Shown: positions 44,661 to 53,786 of the stretch, piece after piece | Numbering within the stretch: position 1 is the stretch's first letter | Layout of the letters: every line of letters starts with the position of its first letter | Source of the DNA: Candidatus Lucifugimonas marina | Lineage (GTDB): Bacteria > Chloroflexota > Dehalococcoidia > Lucifugimonadales > Lucifugimonadaceae | Length of the DNA: 64,000 bases | Reading direction: 5' to 3' | Assembly (NCBI GenBank): GCA_029593915.1 | Contig: CP046147.1 | Span: 2,651,001 to 2,715,000, forward strand | Notes under the pieces: model-generated | Database searches by the model: none | What the model was told of the DNA's origin: nothing | The model's input: the letters and a program-made list of their open reading frames with translations, nothing else | Program-made: the position numbers and the translations under genes

Positions 44661-45434
44661 ATGAACACAGTAAATACTATGGCGTTAGGCACTTCACGCC
44701 GGCTGCGAATCTACAACGCTGTGGCCGCATTGGTCCATTTGCTACAAGCAGTAGCTGTACTGTCGCTGACCAACGACTTTTCAATACCTGTGACTGCATT
44801 ATTTCTAGATGGCCCTCCCGGTACAGATCCTGGGACTATAACGACGTTGTTCAATTTCCGCGTTGGATGGGGTGTTGCGGGGTTCTTACTCATGTCAGCA
44901 GTTGCCCATCTGTTACTGATCCTTCCAAGGGTTTTTCCGTGGTATATCAGTCAACTTGAGACGAAGCGCAACTACGCTAGGTGGATCGAGTACTCTTTCA
45001 GTTCGTCCTTGATGATCGTGATAATAGCGATGCTGCCAGGGATTACAGATATATCAGCATTGATCGCATTGTTCGGGGTCAATTCCTCAATGATCCTGTT
45101 CGGTCTTCTGATGGAAAAATACGAACAACCAGGGACACCGTCTTGGGTTTCGTACTCGTTCGGAGTAGTAACCGGATCGGTGCCATGGATCGCAATTGCT
45201 GTCTACCTCTGGTCTCCCGGAAGCACTGCAGAACCGCCAGCTTTCGTCTACGGAATATTCTTCTCACTGTTCATTTTCTTCAACAGCTTCGCTCTGAACA
45301 TGGTGCTGCAGTACAAGCGAACTTGGCGATGGCGCAGCTACATATTCGGAGAAAAGACGTATATCTTCCTCAGCCTTACAGCCAAATCCCTGCTTGCCTG
45401 GCAGGTATTCGCTGGAACCCTTGTGCCTAGCTAG
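44661..45434 (+). CDS. Heliorhodopsin
   Basis: 257 aa from ATG 44661 (AGGA upstream). Seven TM helices. The counterion Glu110 is in NYARWIEYSFSSSLMIV, and the retinal Lys242 is in FLSLTAKSLLAWQVFAG; FGVNSSMILFGLLMEK and QYKRTWRWRSYIFGEK are also typical. Heliorhodopsins have the N-terminus inside, do not pump ions in most cases, and are frequent in monoderm bacteria. They often sit near photolyases, as here. No carotenoid cleavage gene (blh) for retinal lies in the window. Confidence 0.95.
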   Translation: MNTVNTMALGTSRRLRIYNAVAALVHLLQAVAVLSLTNDFSIPVTALFLDGPPGTDPGTITTLFNFRVGWGVAGFLLMSAVAHLLLILPRVFPWYISQLETKRNYARWIEYSFSSSLMIVIIAMLPGITDISALIALFGVNSSMILFGLLMEKYEQPGTPSWVSYSFGVVTGSVPWIAIAVYLWSPGSTAEPPAFVYGIFFSLFIFFNSFALNMVLQYKRTWRWRSYIFGEKTYIFLSLTAKSLLAWQVFAGTLVPS

Positions 45435-45704
45435 CTTCCAGAGCAGGTTTGTGCAGCACTAGGTTTGTAGCAGCGGCCTGAACGACCTGAACCGAGGTAG
45501 TGATGAGACGCTTTTTTTGGGAACCAAGTACTCAACGAAATACCTACAACTGCTCTGAATCAGTATCGGTTTAGCAACAAGTATTAAACAGAAAAGCCCC
45601 CGCATTTCTGAGAGGACTTCTCTAGTCTGGACTAACTATGGCACGCCGTAGGGAATCGCTCGCTAATATCCCATGCATTAATCACCTCGAAAAGAGATAA
45701 GTAT

Positions 45705-46775
45705 TTGAGAACCACCCAACTCGACCCTGACGGATATTTCACGCTCGACCAGCGGGAGGGTCGCTGGTGGCTGATCACGCCTGAAGGAGATCGCTTCTTC
45801 ACTCTGGGAATGAATCACATCGACCCTGCGACCATGCGTTATACCGAAAATATCGACTTATGGCGTAATAAGTACCGCAGTAGCACACAGACGTGGATTA
45901 AAGAATCAGTGGTCCCAAATCTCAAGAAATGGGGATTTAACTCGGTCGGCTGGACTCAAGAAATCACAATCAGAAACTACCCGCATTCATCGGGTTTTTC
46001 AGCGGAAGATTACAAGACTTTGGATATGCCTTACTGCCACCTGCTGCCATTCACCGAATCGCACCAGTGGGACCAGTTCTCACGGCACTACGATTTCTTA
46101 AGTACGGAGTGGGAAGATTGGTGCGACTATGTCGCACGCGCTCATGTCGTAGAGCTTTCCCAAGATCCGAACCTGATCGGTTACTTCTATAGCGACTGCC
46201 CAACCTGGGTTCACACACGACCGGTCAACGCGTGGCGAGGCCCGATATTTGATCCCGAGAAGCTGAAATCTGAGACTGGTCGCAAAGCATTATCCGATCT
46301 TGCACACCGCTACTACAAAACCACACACGATGCTATTAGACGATACGACACGCATCACTTGATCCTTGGCGACAGGTACGAGGCAACTGAGTCGATCCCG
46401 ATGGAAATCGTGAACTCTGCGCTTCCGTACATTGACATCATGTCCTTCCAAGATTTCAAAGAACCTGTCAGTCACCTAAATGACTGGTATCGAAAAACTG
46501 ATAAACCGGTGCTGCTCGCCGATTCCGCAGGCATGAAGTGGAACACCGAACCGGGTGAAATATCACCAAACGATGGTAAGTGGTATTCGGAAGTGCTTTC
46601 AGAGCTCCAAAATAACCCGGGCTGTATCGGATTTCACATATGCGGCGCCTATCAGCGAAATCGAGCCCGTCGCTATGGACTGATCGACGAAATGGAGATC
46701 CCCGACCACGAAAATATTGATTTGATAACCGCCGCTAACCTAGAGACTAAGAGATGGGTCGATTCTGGCAATTAA
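45705..46775 (+). CDS. Agarase-like glycoside hydrolase (TIM barrel)
   Basis: 356 aa from TTG 45705 behind AAAGAGATAAG. It starts FTLDQREGRWWLITPEGDRF and FTLGMNHID, as in beta-agarase-related and GH-like barrels, followed by LKKWGFNSVGW, NLIGYFYSDCP, HHLILGDRYE and VLLADSAGMKW. No signal peptide. It could act on marine galactans; acid residues are not pinned down. Preceded by 270 non-coding bases. Confidence 0.75.
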   Translation: MRTTQLDPDGYFTLDQREGRWWLITPEGDRFFTLGMNHIDPATMRYTENIDLWRNKYRSSTQTWIKESVVPNLKKWGFNSVGWTQEITIRNYPHSSGFSAEDYKTLDMPYCHLLPFTESHQWDQFSRHYDFLSTEWEDWCDYVARAHVVELSQDPNLIGYFYSDCPTWVHTRPVNAWRGPIFDPEKLKSETGRKALSDLAHRYYKTTHDAIRRYDTHHLILGDRYEATESIPMEIVNSALPYIDIMSFQDFKEPVSHLNDWYRKTDKPVLLADSAGMKWNTEPGEISPNDGKWYSEVLSELQNNPGCIGFHICGAYQRNRARRYGLIDEMEIPDHENIDLITAANLETKRWVDSGN

Positions 46776-46842
46776 TCTGACACCTAACAGAGACCATTCC
46801 GATGGGTATCGGCGGTAGGTGTTCCCAGTAGGTACGACAGGC

Positions 46843-46925
46843 GGTTCTGTCAGAACTCAGTGTCGGGGCAGAATAGCATCATTCCTCACTTGCTGAAGAT
46901 ATATGTCCACGTCCGTATCTAACAG
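46843..46925 (+). mobile_element. IS6-type left-end remnant
   Basis: GGTTCTGTCAGAACTCAG and the following GGGCAGAATAGCATCATTCC match the left end at 31278. The transposase start is decayed. Confidence 0.75.
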
Positions 46926-46998
46926 GCGACATCGGCAGAATTCAATCGTGTTATCCGCTGTCTCATAATGACCTGTTTGTGACGAACCAGATTTGAAC

Positions 46999-47604
46999 TT
47001 AGCTCGCCACGATTGATTTCGCACCTAGGTTTTTGACACGGCGCCGGAGCGTCGATTCGCTGACCTTTAATTTTGCGGCCGCATCCGCCCAGTTACCGCC
47101 GTGAATTTCGACTGCTTTCGCAGCACGCTCTGAAGACAATCGGATTTTCGCTCGACCAATCTTTTTTCCTTCTTTTCGTGCTCGAGCTTGACCTTCTCGA
47201 ATGCGTTCGCTTGCGATCTCACGCTCAAACTCTGCGAATGCCGCGAGGATGTTGACCATCAGTTTTCCAGTGGCTGTCGCAGTGTCGATCGGCTGCGTGA
47301 TAGATGCAAACCGAATGCCTCGTCCTTCCCACTCGTCGAAACAGTTATGCATGTCGACGATACTTCGAAATGCCCGATCGAGACGCAAAACAACAACGAC
47401 GTCGACCTTGCCATTGCGCCAGTCCCTTGCGAGGGCCTGCCAAGCCGGACGATTGAGATCTTTACCAGAGGCATGGTCGACGTACTCTGTAGGTTCTAAT
47501 CCTTGACGCTCTGCCCAATCCCTCAGCACTAACAATTGGGTTTCAGGATTCTGCTCTTTGTCCCTAGTGGAAACTCTCGCGTACAGAGCGGCCTGTGTAG
47601 GCAT
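46999..47604 (-). CDS. Serine recombinase (resolvase/invertase type)
   Basis: 201 aa. Catalytic Ser in LYARVSTRDKEQNPETQ, then VVVLRLDRAFRS and GKLMVNILAAFAEFEREIASERIREG, with a C-terminal HTH (WADAAAKLKVSESTLRRRV). Usual size for resolvases. It sits between the left end and an internal piece of a decayed IS6 element, so it inserted there or was carried by it. Confidence 0.9.
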   Translation of the reverse strand: MPTQAALYARVSTRDKEQNPETQLLVLRDWAERQGLEPTEYVDHASGKDLNRPAWQALARDWRNGKVDVVVVLRLDRAFRSIVDMHNCFDEWEGRGIRFASITQPIDTATATGKLMVNILAAFAEFEREIASERIREGQARARKEGKKIGRAKIRLSSERAAKAVEIHGGNWADAAAKLKVSESTLRRRVKNLGAKSIVAS

Positions 47605-47883
47605 ATTTAATCAGTCTTTCTCGTTAGGAATCGAGAGTAAGTGCCAGATTTGTGTTTGGGTTGGTGATTCCACAATGACGTTTAGATTTGCCGTGTCGAC
47701 GATTTTCTTTGGCATCTGAGATACAAGCTCAAGTTTCATGATGTTGCTGATTTTCGACAAATCACTAAGTACATAAGTTGTCTGAAAAATAAGAAGGATA
47801 GGTTTCTGATGCAGACATCGGGTGGAATCAATTTCGGACTCCCAGTGATTATTTCTATCAAACGATTCTTAATCACTAAATCT
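47605..47883. other. Degraded region with an IS6 transposase fragment
   Basis: Bases 47697-47753 (ATTTTCTTTGGCATCTGAGA and TACAAGCTCAAGTTTC...GATGTTGCTGA) match the transposase segment at about 22560-22620. Nothing else coding is seen. Confidence 0.55.
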
Positions 47884-47981
47884 CTAGCCATTTAGGTCAT
47901 CAACGAATTCCGAGATCGGATCAACACCGCTAACGAGTAAGTGGTCTCTAGCCCGTGTGCAGGCGACATAGAGGAGGGTCG
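47884..47981 (-). pseudogene. C-terminal scrap of a UvrD/PcrA-type helicase
   Basis: The minus-strand frame reads STLLYVACTRARDHLLVSG and VDPISEFVDDLNG to a TAG at 47884. LYVACTRAR is helicase motif VI of superfamily 1 helicases. The rest of the gene is absent; an in-frame stop lies just upstream. Confidence 0.65.
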
Positions 47982-48175
47982 AACTCCCCGTCCAGACTCA
48001 CTCAGAATTCCGTGAAATCTATCTGTAAAACGGAATGCTTGATCTAATCCATCGGAGATTCAGACGCGTTCAGACAATGATCTGTTCAGCACAAATCTAA
48101 ACTGGTCTATTGTGTACATGTGTTCAGGATGACGAACCAGCACGAAGTAGCTGCCTACTATTGCGGAATCAACCA

Positions 48176-48281
48176 GTCCTCCCCCTTCACTAGGGAGTTA
48201 GGTTCATGCTGAGCGAGTCGAAGCAGGGGGAGCTTGCAGCTGGAGCCGAGTTACAGAGTAACGAGCGCGACTAACGCCACT
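48176..48281. repeat. Third copy of the dispersed repeat
   Basis: Contains CCCCCTTCACTAGGGAGTTA, GCAGCTGGAGCCGAGT and ACGAGCGCGACTAACGCCAC, aligned with the copy at 11036-11122. Reaches the stop codon of the HEAT protein. Confidence 0.55.
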
Positions 48282-49432
48282 TAAAAATTCTCTTCGTGAT
48301 CCCACGGGTCTTCAGGCGGAAGATCGATATCAAACGGATCTCCACGATCCAAGCCAAGCTCTTCTGCCTCTTCGGTCACACCAGTTCCGAAATCATCGAC
48401 TTCACTTGGGTCCGGCAGATTCGCCCAGCCCTCAATCTCTTCGGCTTCGTAACCTTCGGTATCTATACCCGGCAGCGTATCTGAAGCACCGAACATCGAA
48501 CGAGCCATCTCCTGAGTCACAACCTCGTCGAGATCTTCCTCATCCTTCATCGTCTGCAAAGCCTGCTGAACAAGCTCAACAACACGCGGCTCCGGACTCA
48601 CCAATTTTCGCTCAAGCTGACCTTTAGCGATGTCACCACCAATGCGTTCAACAGCCGAAATCGCAGCGAGTTGAACCGTCAGATCAGCATCGTCCAGCGG
48701 AGCTTCGAGTGCCGAAAGATGCTCCTCATCGCCAAGCTCGCCCATCGCTATCGTAGCCTCATATCTAATCGAAACAACATCATGCTCAAGATCAGGAACT
48801 ACACGAGCAACCCACTTGGGATTCGAAGTACGCCCCATCGCAAACAAACTGCTCTGTCGAGCACCGATATCGCTTGTCGACCACGCAGCCTCAATGTGGG
48901 AATCGAGTCGATCGTCATCGAAGACTGAAACAGCCTCAAGCGCCTTCAACTTCACATCAGTAACTTCACGTTCATTTTCCAGAACGCCATAAAGCACTTC
49001 GATCAAAGTCTTCTCGTACCGTTCGCTCAACTTTCCGGTTTGAGCCATCGCCGATAAATATGCGAGTGGCATCGCAGCGGCGGCACGAACTTCAGCAACA
49101 GGATCCGACTTCAACATTTCACATAACGGGCGCACTAGCGACCGATCACCACTATCTTCAAGCCCCTTCAACGCCGACACGCGCACACCCGATGTTGGAT
49201 GGACAATACCCTGTTTGAAGATGGTCTCGAACTCAACATCAGGCTGCTCCTCTTGAAGCGCAACCATCCGATCAACGATGTCGAGCACCCGATCAGAAGT
49301 CCATTCCAGCCAAAGCTGGCCAAACTCTTCAGCTTCAGGTCCTGTCAGACCCGATAGCTCAGGAAGGGCGGCGTAATCGATCGACGCGTCATCATCTTCA
49401 GGAAGTTTGTTGAGAAATTCGTCTAAACCCAT
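48281..49432 (-). CDS. HEAT-repeat protein
   Basis: 383 aa, acidic. Residues 70-300 hold about six HEAT/PBS-lyase-type repeats (for example VSIRYEATIAMGELGDEEHL, then VQLAAISAVERIGGD). The C-terminal 80 residues are disordered and very acidic. Scaffold protein with no clear partner. It follows tldE by 44 bases on the same strand. Confidence 0.8.
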   Translation of the reverse strand: MGLDEFLNKLPEDDDASIDYAALPELSGLTGPEAEEFGQLWLEWTSDRVLDIVDRMVALQEEQPDVEFETIFKQGIVHPTSGVRVSALKGLEDSGDRSLVRPLCEMLKSDPVAEVRAAAAMPLAYLSAMAQTGKLSERYEKTLIEVLYGVLENEREVTDVKLKALEAVSVFDDDRLDSHIEAAWSTSDIGARQSSLFAMGRTSNPKWVARVVPDLEHDVVSIRYEATIAMGELGDEEHLSALEAPLDDADLTVQLAAISAVERIGGDIAKGQLERKLVSPEPRVVELVQQALQTMKDEEDLDEVVTQEMARSMFGASDTLPGIDTEGYEAEEIEGWANLPDPSEVDDFGTGVTEEAEELGLDRGDPFDIDLPPEDPWDHEENF

Positions 49433-49476
49433 AAGTAAATTCTAGCTCGTCGACTCAAACACTAATTAGCGACGCT

Positions 49477-50799
49477 CTACTCGTCTTTCGCTGCAATCTC
49501 GACACCAAGCACCTGCATGGCTGGCGAACGCATCGATCCAAACACCCAATCCGATGAATCACCGAGATGTTCGACTTGAGAAAGAACGTTGTATACGTTG
49601 CCAGAAATCATCGTGTCTTTCACTCGACCAACAATCTCACCATTCTCGATCTTGTAACCCAGCGAAACGTTCGCCCTGAAGTCACCACCGAGTTCGTTTC
49701 CTTGCCCTGCACCAAGAAGTTCCTCAACAACGAGTCCTTCTTTTAAACCAGCAATCATGTCCTCAAAGTGAGTATCGCCTGCAGCAATATCGATAACCGA
49801 TGAGCTAGGCGATGGCGTGCTCGCCAAACCACGTCCCGCGGCTCCGGTCGATGACTTTCCGAGCTGACCCGCAGTCTGTAAATCCAGCAACGGACCTCCA
49901 GCAACGCCATTTTCAATCAACGCCAACTTACGACTCGCCACGCCTTCGTCGTCGAAAGGTCGGCTACCGCTCGCACCGTCAATAAGCGGGTTGTCATAAA
50001 CCGAAATTCGCTCATCAACGATCTTTTCGCCCCAACGCTCGCCCAGTGGCGATGAACCGTTCGCTACATTCTTGCCGTTGAAGCCTGATAGAAGCGGGTG
50101 AAGCATGGTTGCGCCAACACCTCTGGGAGTGAAAATCACCGGCAAATCGCCAGTGTTCGCAGTCGCCTGAGCAGTCTCCTTTGACCACCGCAGCGACCGT
50201 CGAACCGTCTGCAGCAATCGGTCAAGTTCGTCGTCACCAAACAGGTGGCTAGAACCGTACCCGGCCCAAACGTTCAGCATGTCAGTGCCACGAATTAGCT
50301 GAGCGCCCAACGAACAGTAGTAGCTCGTCTGCTCATACTCTTCGTCGATCCCAGCCGAGTTCATGATTCGACCACGACCAGTCGCCCAGCCAAGCCGTGC
50401 GTCACATAGCAAATCGGGCCACTCATCGAGCAGTCGCTCGATCAACCCCTGCCCAGTGTCGATCATTGCCTGTTGTGCAACGTGAGGAACCCCCGGATCG
50501 ACAATATCTACTGTTGGGTACTCGCTCGGAGCCGGAAAGCTAAACGAAGCCTCAGAGCCGAACGGAGCCAATGCAGCCGCCCGGTCTACCAGCTCGCCTT
50601 CACGACTAGCGTCCGTGGTCGAAGTAAATCCAATTCGACCATCATCGATCACACGCAATGCAACACCCGAAGTGTCACGACGCATAATCTCTTTCAGTTT
50701 GTTCGACTCGAACGAAACCGGATGACTCTCCGATTCAATTCGGTAAACCTCTGCCTGATCAAATTTCGCAGCTGCGGCGTTAAGTAGCGATTCGCTCAA
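49477..50799 (-). CDS. tldE: TldE/PmbA protease subunit
   Basis: 440 aa. PmbA/TldD fold with VYRIESESHPVSFESNKL at the start, LLDLQTAGQLGKSSTGAAGR, GDFRANVSLGYKIENGEIVG and MISGNVYN. TldE is the non-metal partner of TldD. The heterodimer cleaves unfolded peptides and processes peptide natural products. It lies 50 bases after tldD. Confidence 0.9.
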   Translation of the reverse strand: MSESLLNAAAAKFDQAEVYRIESESHPVSFESNKLKEIMRRDTSGVALRVIDDGRIGFTSTTDASREGELVDRAAALAPFGSEASFSFPAPSEYPTVDIVDPGVPHVAQQAMIDTGQGLIERLLDEWPDLLCDARLGWATGRGRIMNSAGIDEEYEQTSYYCSLGAQLIRGTDMLNVWAGYGSSHLFGDDELDRLLQTVRRSLRWSKETAQATANTGDLPVIFTPRGVGATMLHPLLSGFNGKNVANGSSPLGERWGEKIVDERISVYDNPLIDGASGSRPFDDEGVASRKLALIENGVAGGPLLDLQTAGQLGKSSTGAAGRGLASTPSPSSSVIDIAAGDTHFEDMIAGLKEGLVVEELLGAGQGNELGGDFRANVSLGYKIENGEIVGRVKDTMISGNVYNVLSQVEHLGDSSDWVFGSMRSPAMQVLGVEIAAKDE

Positions 50800-50849
50800 T
50801 TTTTATATCTCTCGGAATAAGGGAATAAGGAACTTAGGTAACGCCGCAA

Positions 50850-52214
50850 TTACGCGCCGGAGATCAAACAATTCTGAATTCGGATATGCGGACTACCGTT
50901 AGAAACCGGCAACGGTGATTGACCACCCTTACCGCAACCACCACCTTGGTTCATATCAAGATCATTTCCAACGCCATCGAGATTCTCGAGCGTTTCGAAA
51001 AGGTTGCCCGTAAGCATCACAGGCCGCACCGCTTCCTGAATCTCGCCATTGCGGATCATGTACGCCTCACCCGACGAGAATGTGAACATCTCGTGTTGAG
51101 TCATACCGCCGTACCAGTTTCGAACGTAAACACCGTCATCAACGCCTGCGAGCAGATCATCTAGAGTCGCTTCGCCCGGTTCGATTATCGTGTTGGTCAT
51201 GCGGACAATTGGCGGGAAGTTGTACCCAATCGCACGAGCATTACCAGTTGGCTTCTCACCTAACTTCGCTGCCGTCTCACGAGAGTGTAATCGACCTACA
51301 AGTTCACCCTCTCGAACCAATGCCGTTCGAGTCGCAGGCGTGCCTTCGTCGTCGTACTTAAAACTTCCTCGCAACGCAGGAATCGAAGCACCGTCGGTGA
51401 AGTTCAGGTGCTTACCACCGAACTTACGCCCCATGTACATAATCTCTTTCAACTTGTCGTTTTCGTAAACGTTGTCGCCTTCGGAAAGGTGACCGAACGC
51501 CTCGTGAACAAACACACCGGCAAGCACCGGATCCAAAATCACAGTTCGCTCGCCACCATCAAGAGCTTTGGCATCTAGCAGAGCAACCGCACGCTTAGCG
51601 GCGTCTATCACCTGGTCATCTAGGTCACGAATCAGTCCGTAATCGCCCTGCGAACCAAGACTAAATCCGGCCTGTTGAACATCTCCACCGTTCCGAGCCT
51701 GTGCTGAAATCCTCGAAATAACGTGAATCTGCTGCTGCTCGATGTACGAACCGTCTGAACTACCGAAGAACGTCTTTCGGGAAGTGTCGCCATAAATAAT
51801 GTCGGCACTGTTGATCCCATCGACCGACCACACCAGATCGTTGTAGTGGTCCATCTGACGCTTCTTCTCGTCGAGAGAAATCTCCGTCGGATCCTCAACG
51901 ATGTAAGCAGGCACAACATCAACGTGCGCCTCAGCCTCGCCAAGCTCAGTCGTCGATCCACCGACAGCCTTCGACTGCGCGACGGCGTCTGCAACCTTCG
52001 AATTCAGCTCTTCAAGGCTGTTGAAACTGGCGAATCCCCAGCCACCTTTAGTAGCAGCTCGTACGTTGCCACCCAAACCACTGGTTTGAGCAATCGTGTC
52101 TAGCGCTTTTCCTCGGTAAGTGAGACGTGAGTTATCCGTCTCCTCAATCCGAATTTCGCAGTAGTCGGCGCCATGGCCGTTCAGGGCGTTCTCAATTAGG
52201 TCGCGGTATTTCAC
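50850..52214 (-). CDS. tldD: TldD metalloprotease subunit
   Basis: 454 aa. Zinc motif HEAFGH in VFVHEAFGHLSEGD, then the RNWYGGMTQHEMFTFS block and a Cys-containing GGGCGKGGQSPLPVS near the end. Active partner of TldE. Divergent from folC with 150 bases between. Confidence 0.92.
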   Translation of the reverse strand: MKYRDLIENALNGHGADYCEIRIEETDNSRLTYRGKALDTIAQTSGLGGNVRAATKGGWGFASFNSLEELNSKVADAVAQSKAVGGSTTELGEAEAHVDVVPAYIVEDPTEISLDEKKRQMDHYNDLVWSVDGINSADIIYGDTSRKTFFGSSDGSYIEQQQIHVISRISAQARNGGDVQQAGFSLGSQGDYGLIRDLDDQVIDAAKRAVALLDAKALDGGERTVILDPVLAGVFVHEAFGHLSEGDNVYENDKLKEIMYMGRKFGGKHLNFTDGASIPALRGSFKYDDEGTPATRTALVREGELVGRLHSRETAAKLGEKPTGNARAIGYNFPPIVRMTNTIIEPGEATLDDLLAGVDDGVYVRNWYGGMTQHEMFTFSSGEAYMIRNGEIQEAVRPVMLTGNLFETLENLDGVGNDLDMNQGGGCGKGGQSPLPVSNGSPHIRIQNCLISGA

Positions 52215-52364
52215 GAATCTGCCGAGCCTCTTCTATAGCGGTTACGGTCGTTAATGTTCAGAGCCGTTCTAGCCGTCAATACTAGCAATCGAGCCTGCAA
52301 AGTCGTACCACTTCACGGCATTTGAAATGACATTCCTACCTATTCACAGTGATAATCGTTACCA

Positions 52365-53759
52365 ATGGCGACCATAAACAACGAGAACAGCGAATACCAA
52401 GCCGCACTTTCGCGCCTGCTCTCGCTCGCCGATTTCGAGAGAAAATCTCGCGCCAACGACCCACCCGACTTCCATCTCAAACGCATCGAACGCCTGCTCT
52501 CCTACCTCGGAAATCCACACACAGGACAAAAATACGTCCACGTCGCAGGTAGCAAAGGAAAAGGCAGCACATCGGCGATGATAGCGTGGGCGCTCGCAGC
52601 GAACGGCCACAAAACCGGCCTCTTCACTTCGCCATCAATTCACACGATAACCGAGCGATTCCGAGTCAACGGTGCACCTATCTCAAAGCCCGATTTCACT
52701 AATCTTGTGAACGACTTGTGGCCGGCCGTGGAAAAAGTCACTGCCGATGGCGATATCGGAGTGGTCTCCGTTTTCGAACTCGAAACAGCAATGGCGTTCT
52801 GCCACTTCAAGAATTCAAATGCCGATATCAGCGTGATCGAAGTCGGACTCGGCGGTCGACTCGACTCAACAAACATCATCACTCCACTCGTTTCAGTAAT
52901 CACACCGATCAGTCTTGACCACGTGGCAGTTCTAGGCAACACCATAGAACTTATCGCCACCGAGAAAGCCGGGATCATCAAGCCAAACATCCCGGTAGTT
53001 GTTTCACCCCAACAGCCCACGGCATTAGAAGTAATTCAAGAAAAAGCTAAACAACAGAACTCGCATCTAATCGAATCACGAACATCGACAACGCTAAACA
53101 GCCAGAACGATCTCGGTCTCGACGGAACCAAACTTTCCATCACTGTCGAAAACGAAAACTACGCCCCTCTCTTAAAACTTCTCGGCGATCATCAGATCGA
53201 CAACGCAAGAACAGCCACTGCCACGGTTCACCAGCTGTCGAAACTTGGTATCAACACGACTCCATCCAAAACCGATATCGGCATCGAAACTACCGCCTGG
53301 CCGGCCCGAAATCAGCTTCTAACGACCAAACCAACGCCGATCTTCGTCGATGGAGCTCACAACGACGCTTCAGCTGCCGCACTGCGTAAATCCGTCGAAA
53401 AGCTGTTTCCGTACCGCGACCAAGTAATAGTCATTCTCGGCACAGTGCGCGGGCACGATCCGAGCGTAATTGTTCGAGAATTGGCGCCGTTAAACCCAAA
53501 ATTCATCGTGACTGAATCACGACACCCAAAATCTCTTACTAATTCAGAACTGTCAGATGCGCTGGGTGATAGTAAAATCTCAGTACTTGCAACAACCGCC
53601 ACGACTCAAGAGGCACTCGACCAAGCAAAACACATGGCAAACAGTAGCGATCTAATCCTCGGAACCGGATCACTATTCGTAGCAGCGGAATTAGCCGAAC
53701 TCGAACTAAACATCGAACCAGAGCTATACCCCGACATAAAACTTCCACCCCGACCCTAA
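52365..53759 (+). CDS. folC: Folylpolyglutamate synthase / dihydrofolate synthase
   Basis: 464 aa. ATP loop VAGSKGKGSTSAMIAWAL, FTSPSIHTITERF, the VIEVGLGGRLDSTNIITP block, and SLDHVAVLGNTIELIATEK. C-terminal Mur-ligase domain with FVDGAHNDASAAAL. Adds glutamate to folates. Likely in one transcript with fabF 27 bases downstream. Confidence 0.93.
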   Translation: MATINNENSEYQAALSRLLSLADFERKSRANDPPDFHLKRIERLLSYLGNPHTGQKYVHVAGSKGKGSTSAMIAWALAANGHKTGLFTSPSIHTITERFRVNGAPISKPDFTNLVNDLWPAVEKVTADGDIGVVSVFELETAMAFCHFKNSNADISVIEVGLGGRLDSTNIITPLVSVITPISLDHVAVLGNTIELIATEKAGIIKPNIPVVVSPQQPTALEVIQEKAKQQNSHLIESRTSTTLNSQNDLGLDGTKLSITVENENYAPLLKLLGDHQIDNARTATATVHQLSKLGINTTPSKTDIGIETTAWPARNQLLTTKPTPIFVDGAHNDASAAALRKSVEKLFPYRDQVIVILGTVRGHDPSVIVRELAPLNPKFIVTESRHPKSLTNSELSDALGDSKISVLATTATTQEALDQAKHMANSSDLILGTGSLFVAAELAELELNIEPELYPDIKLPPRP

Positions 53760-53786
53760 AAGTCAGAAATGTTCGATAACCAGTAA

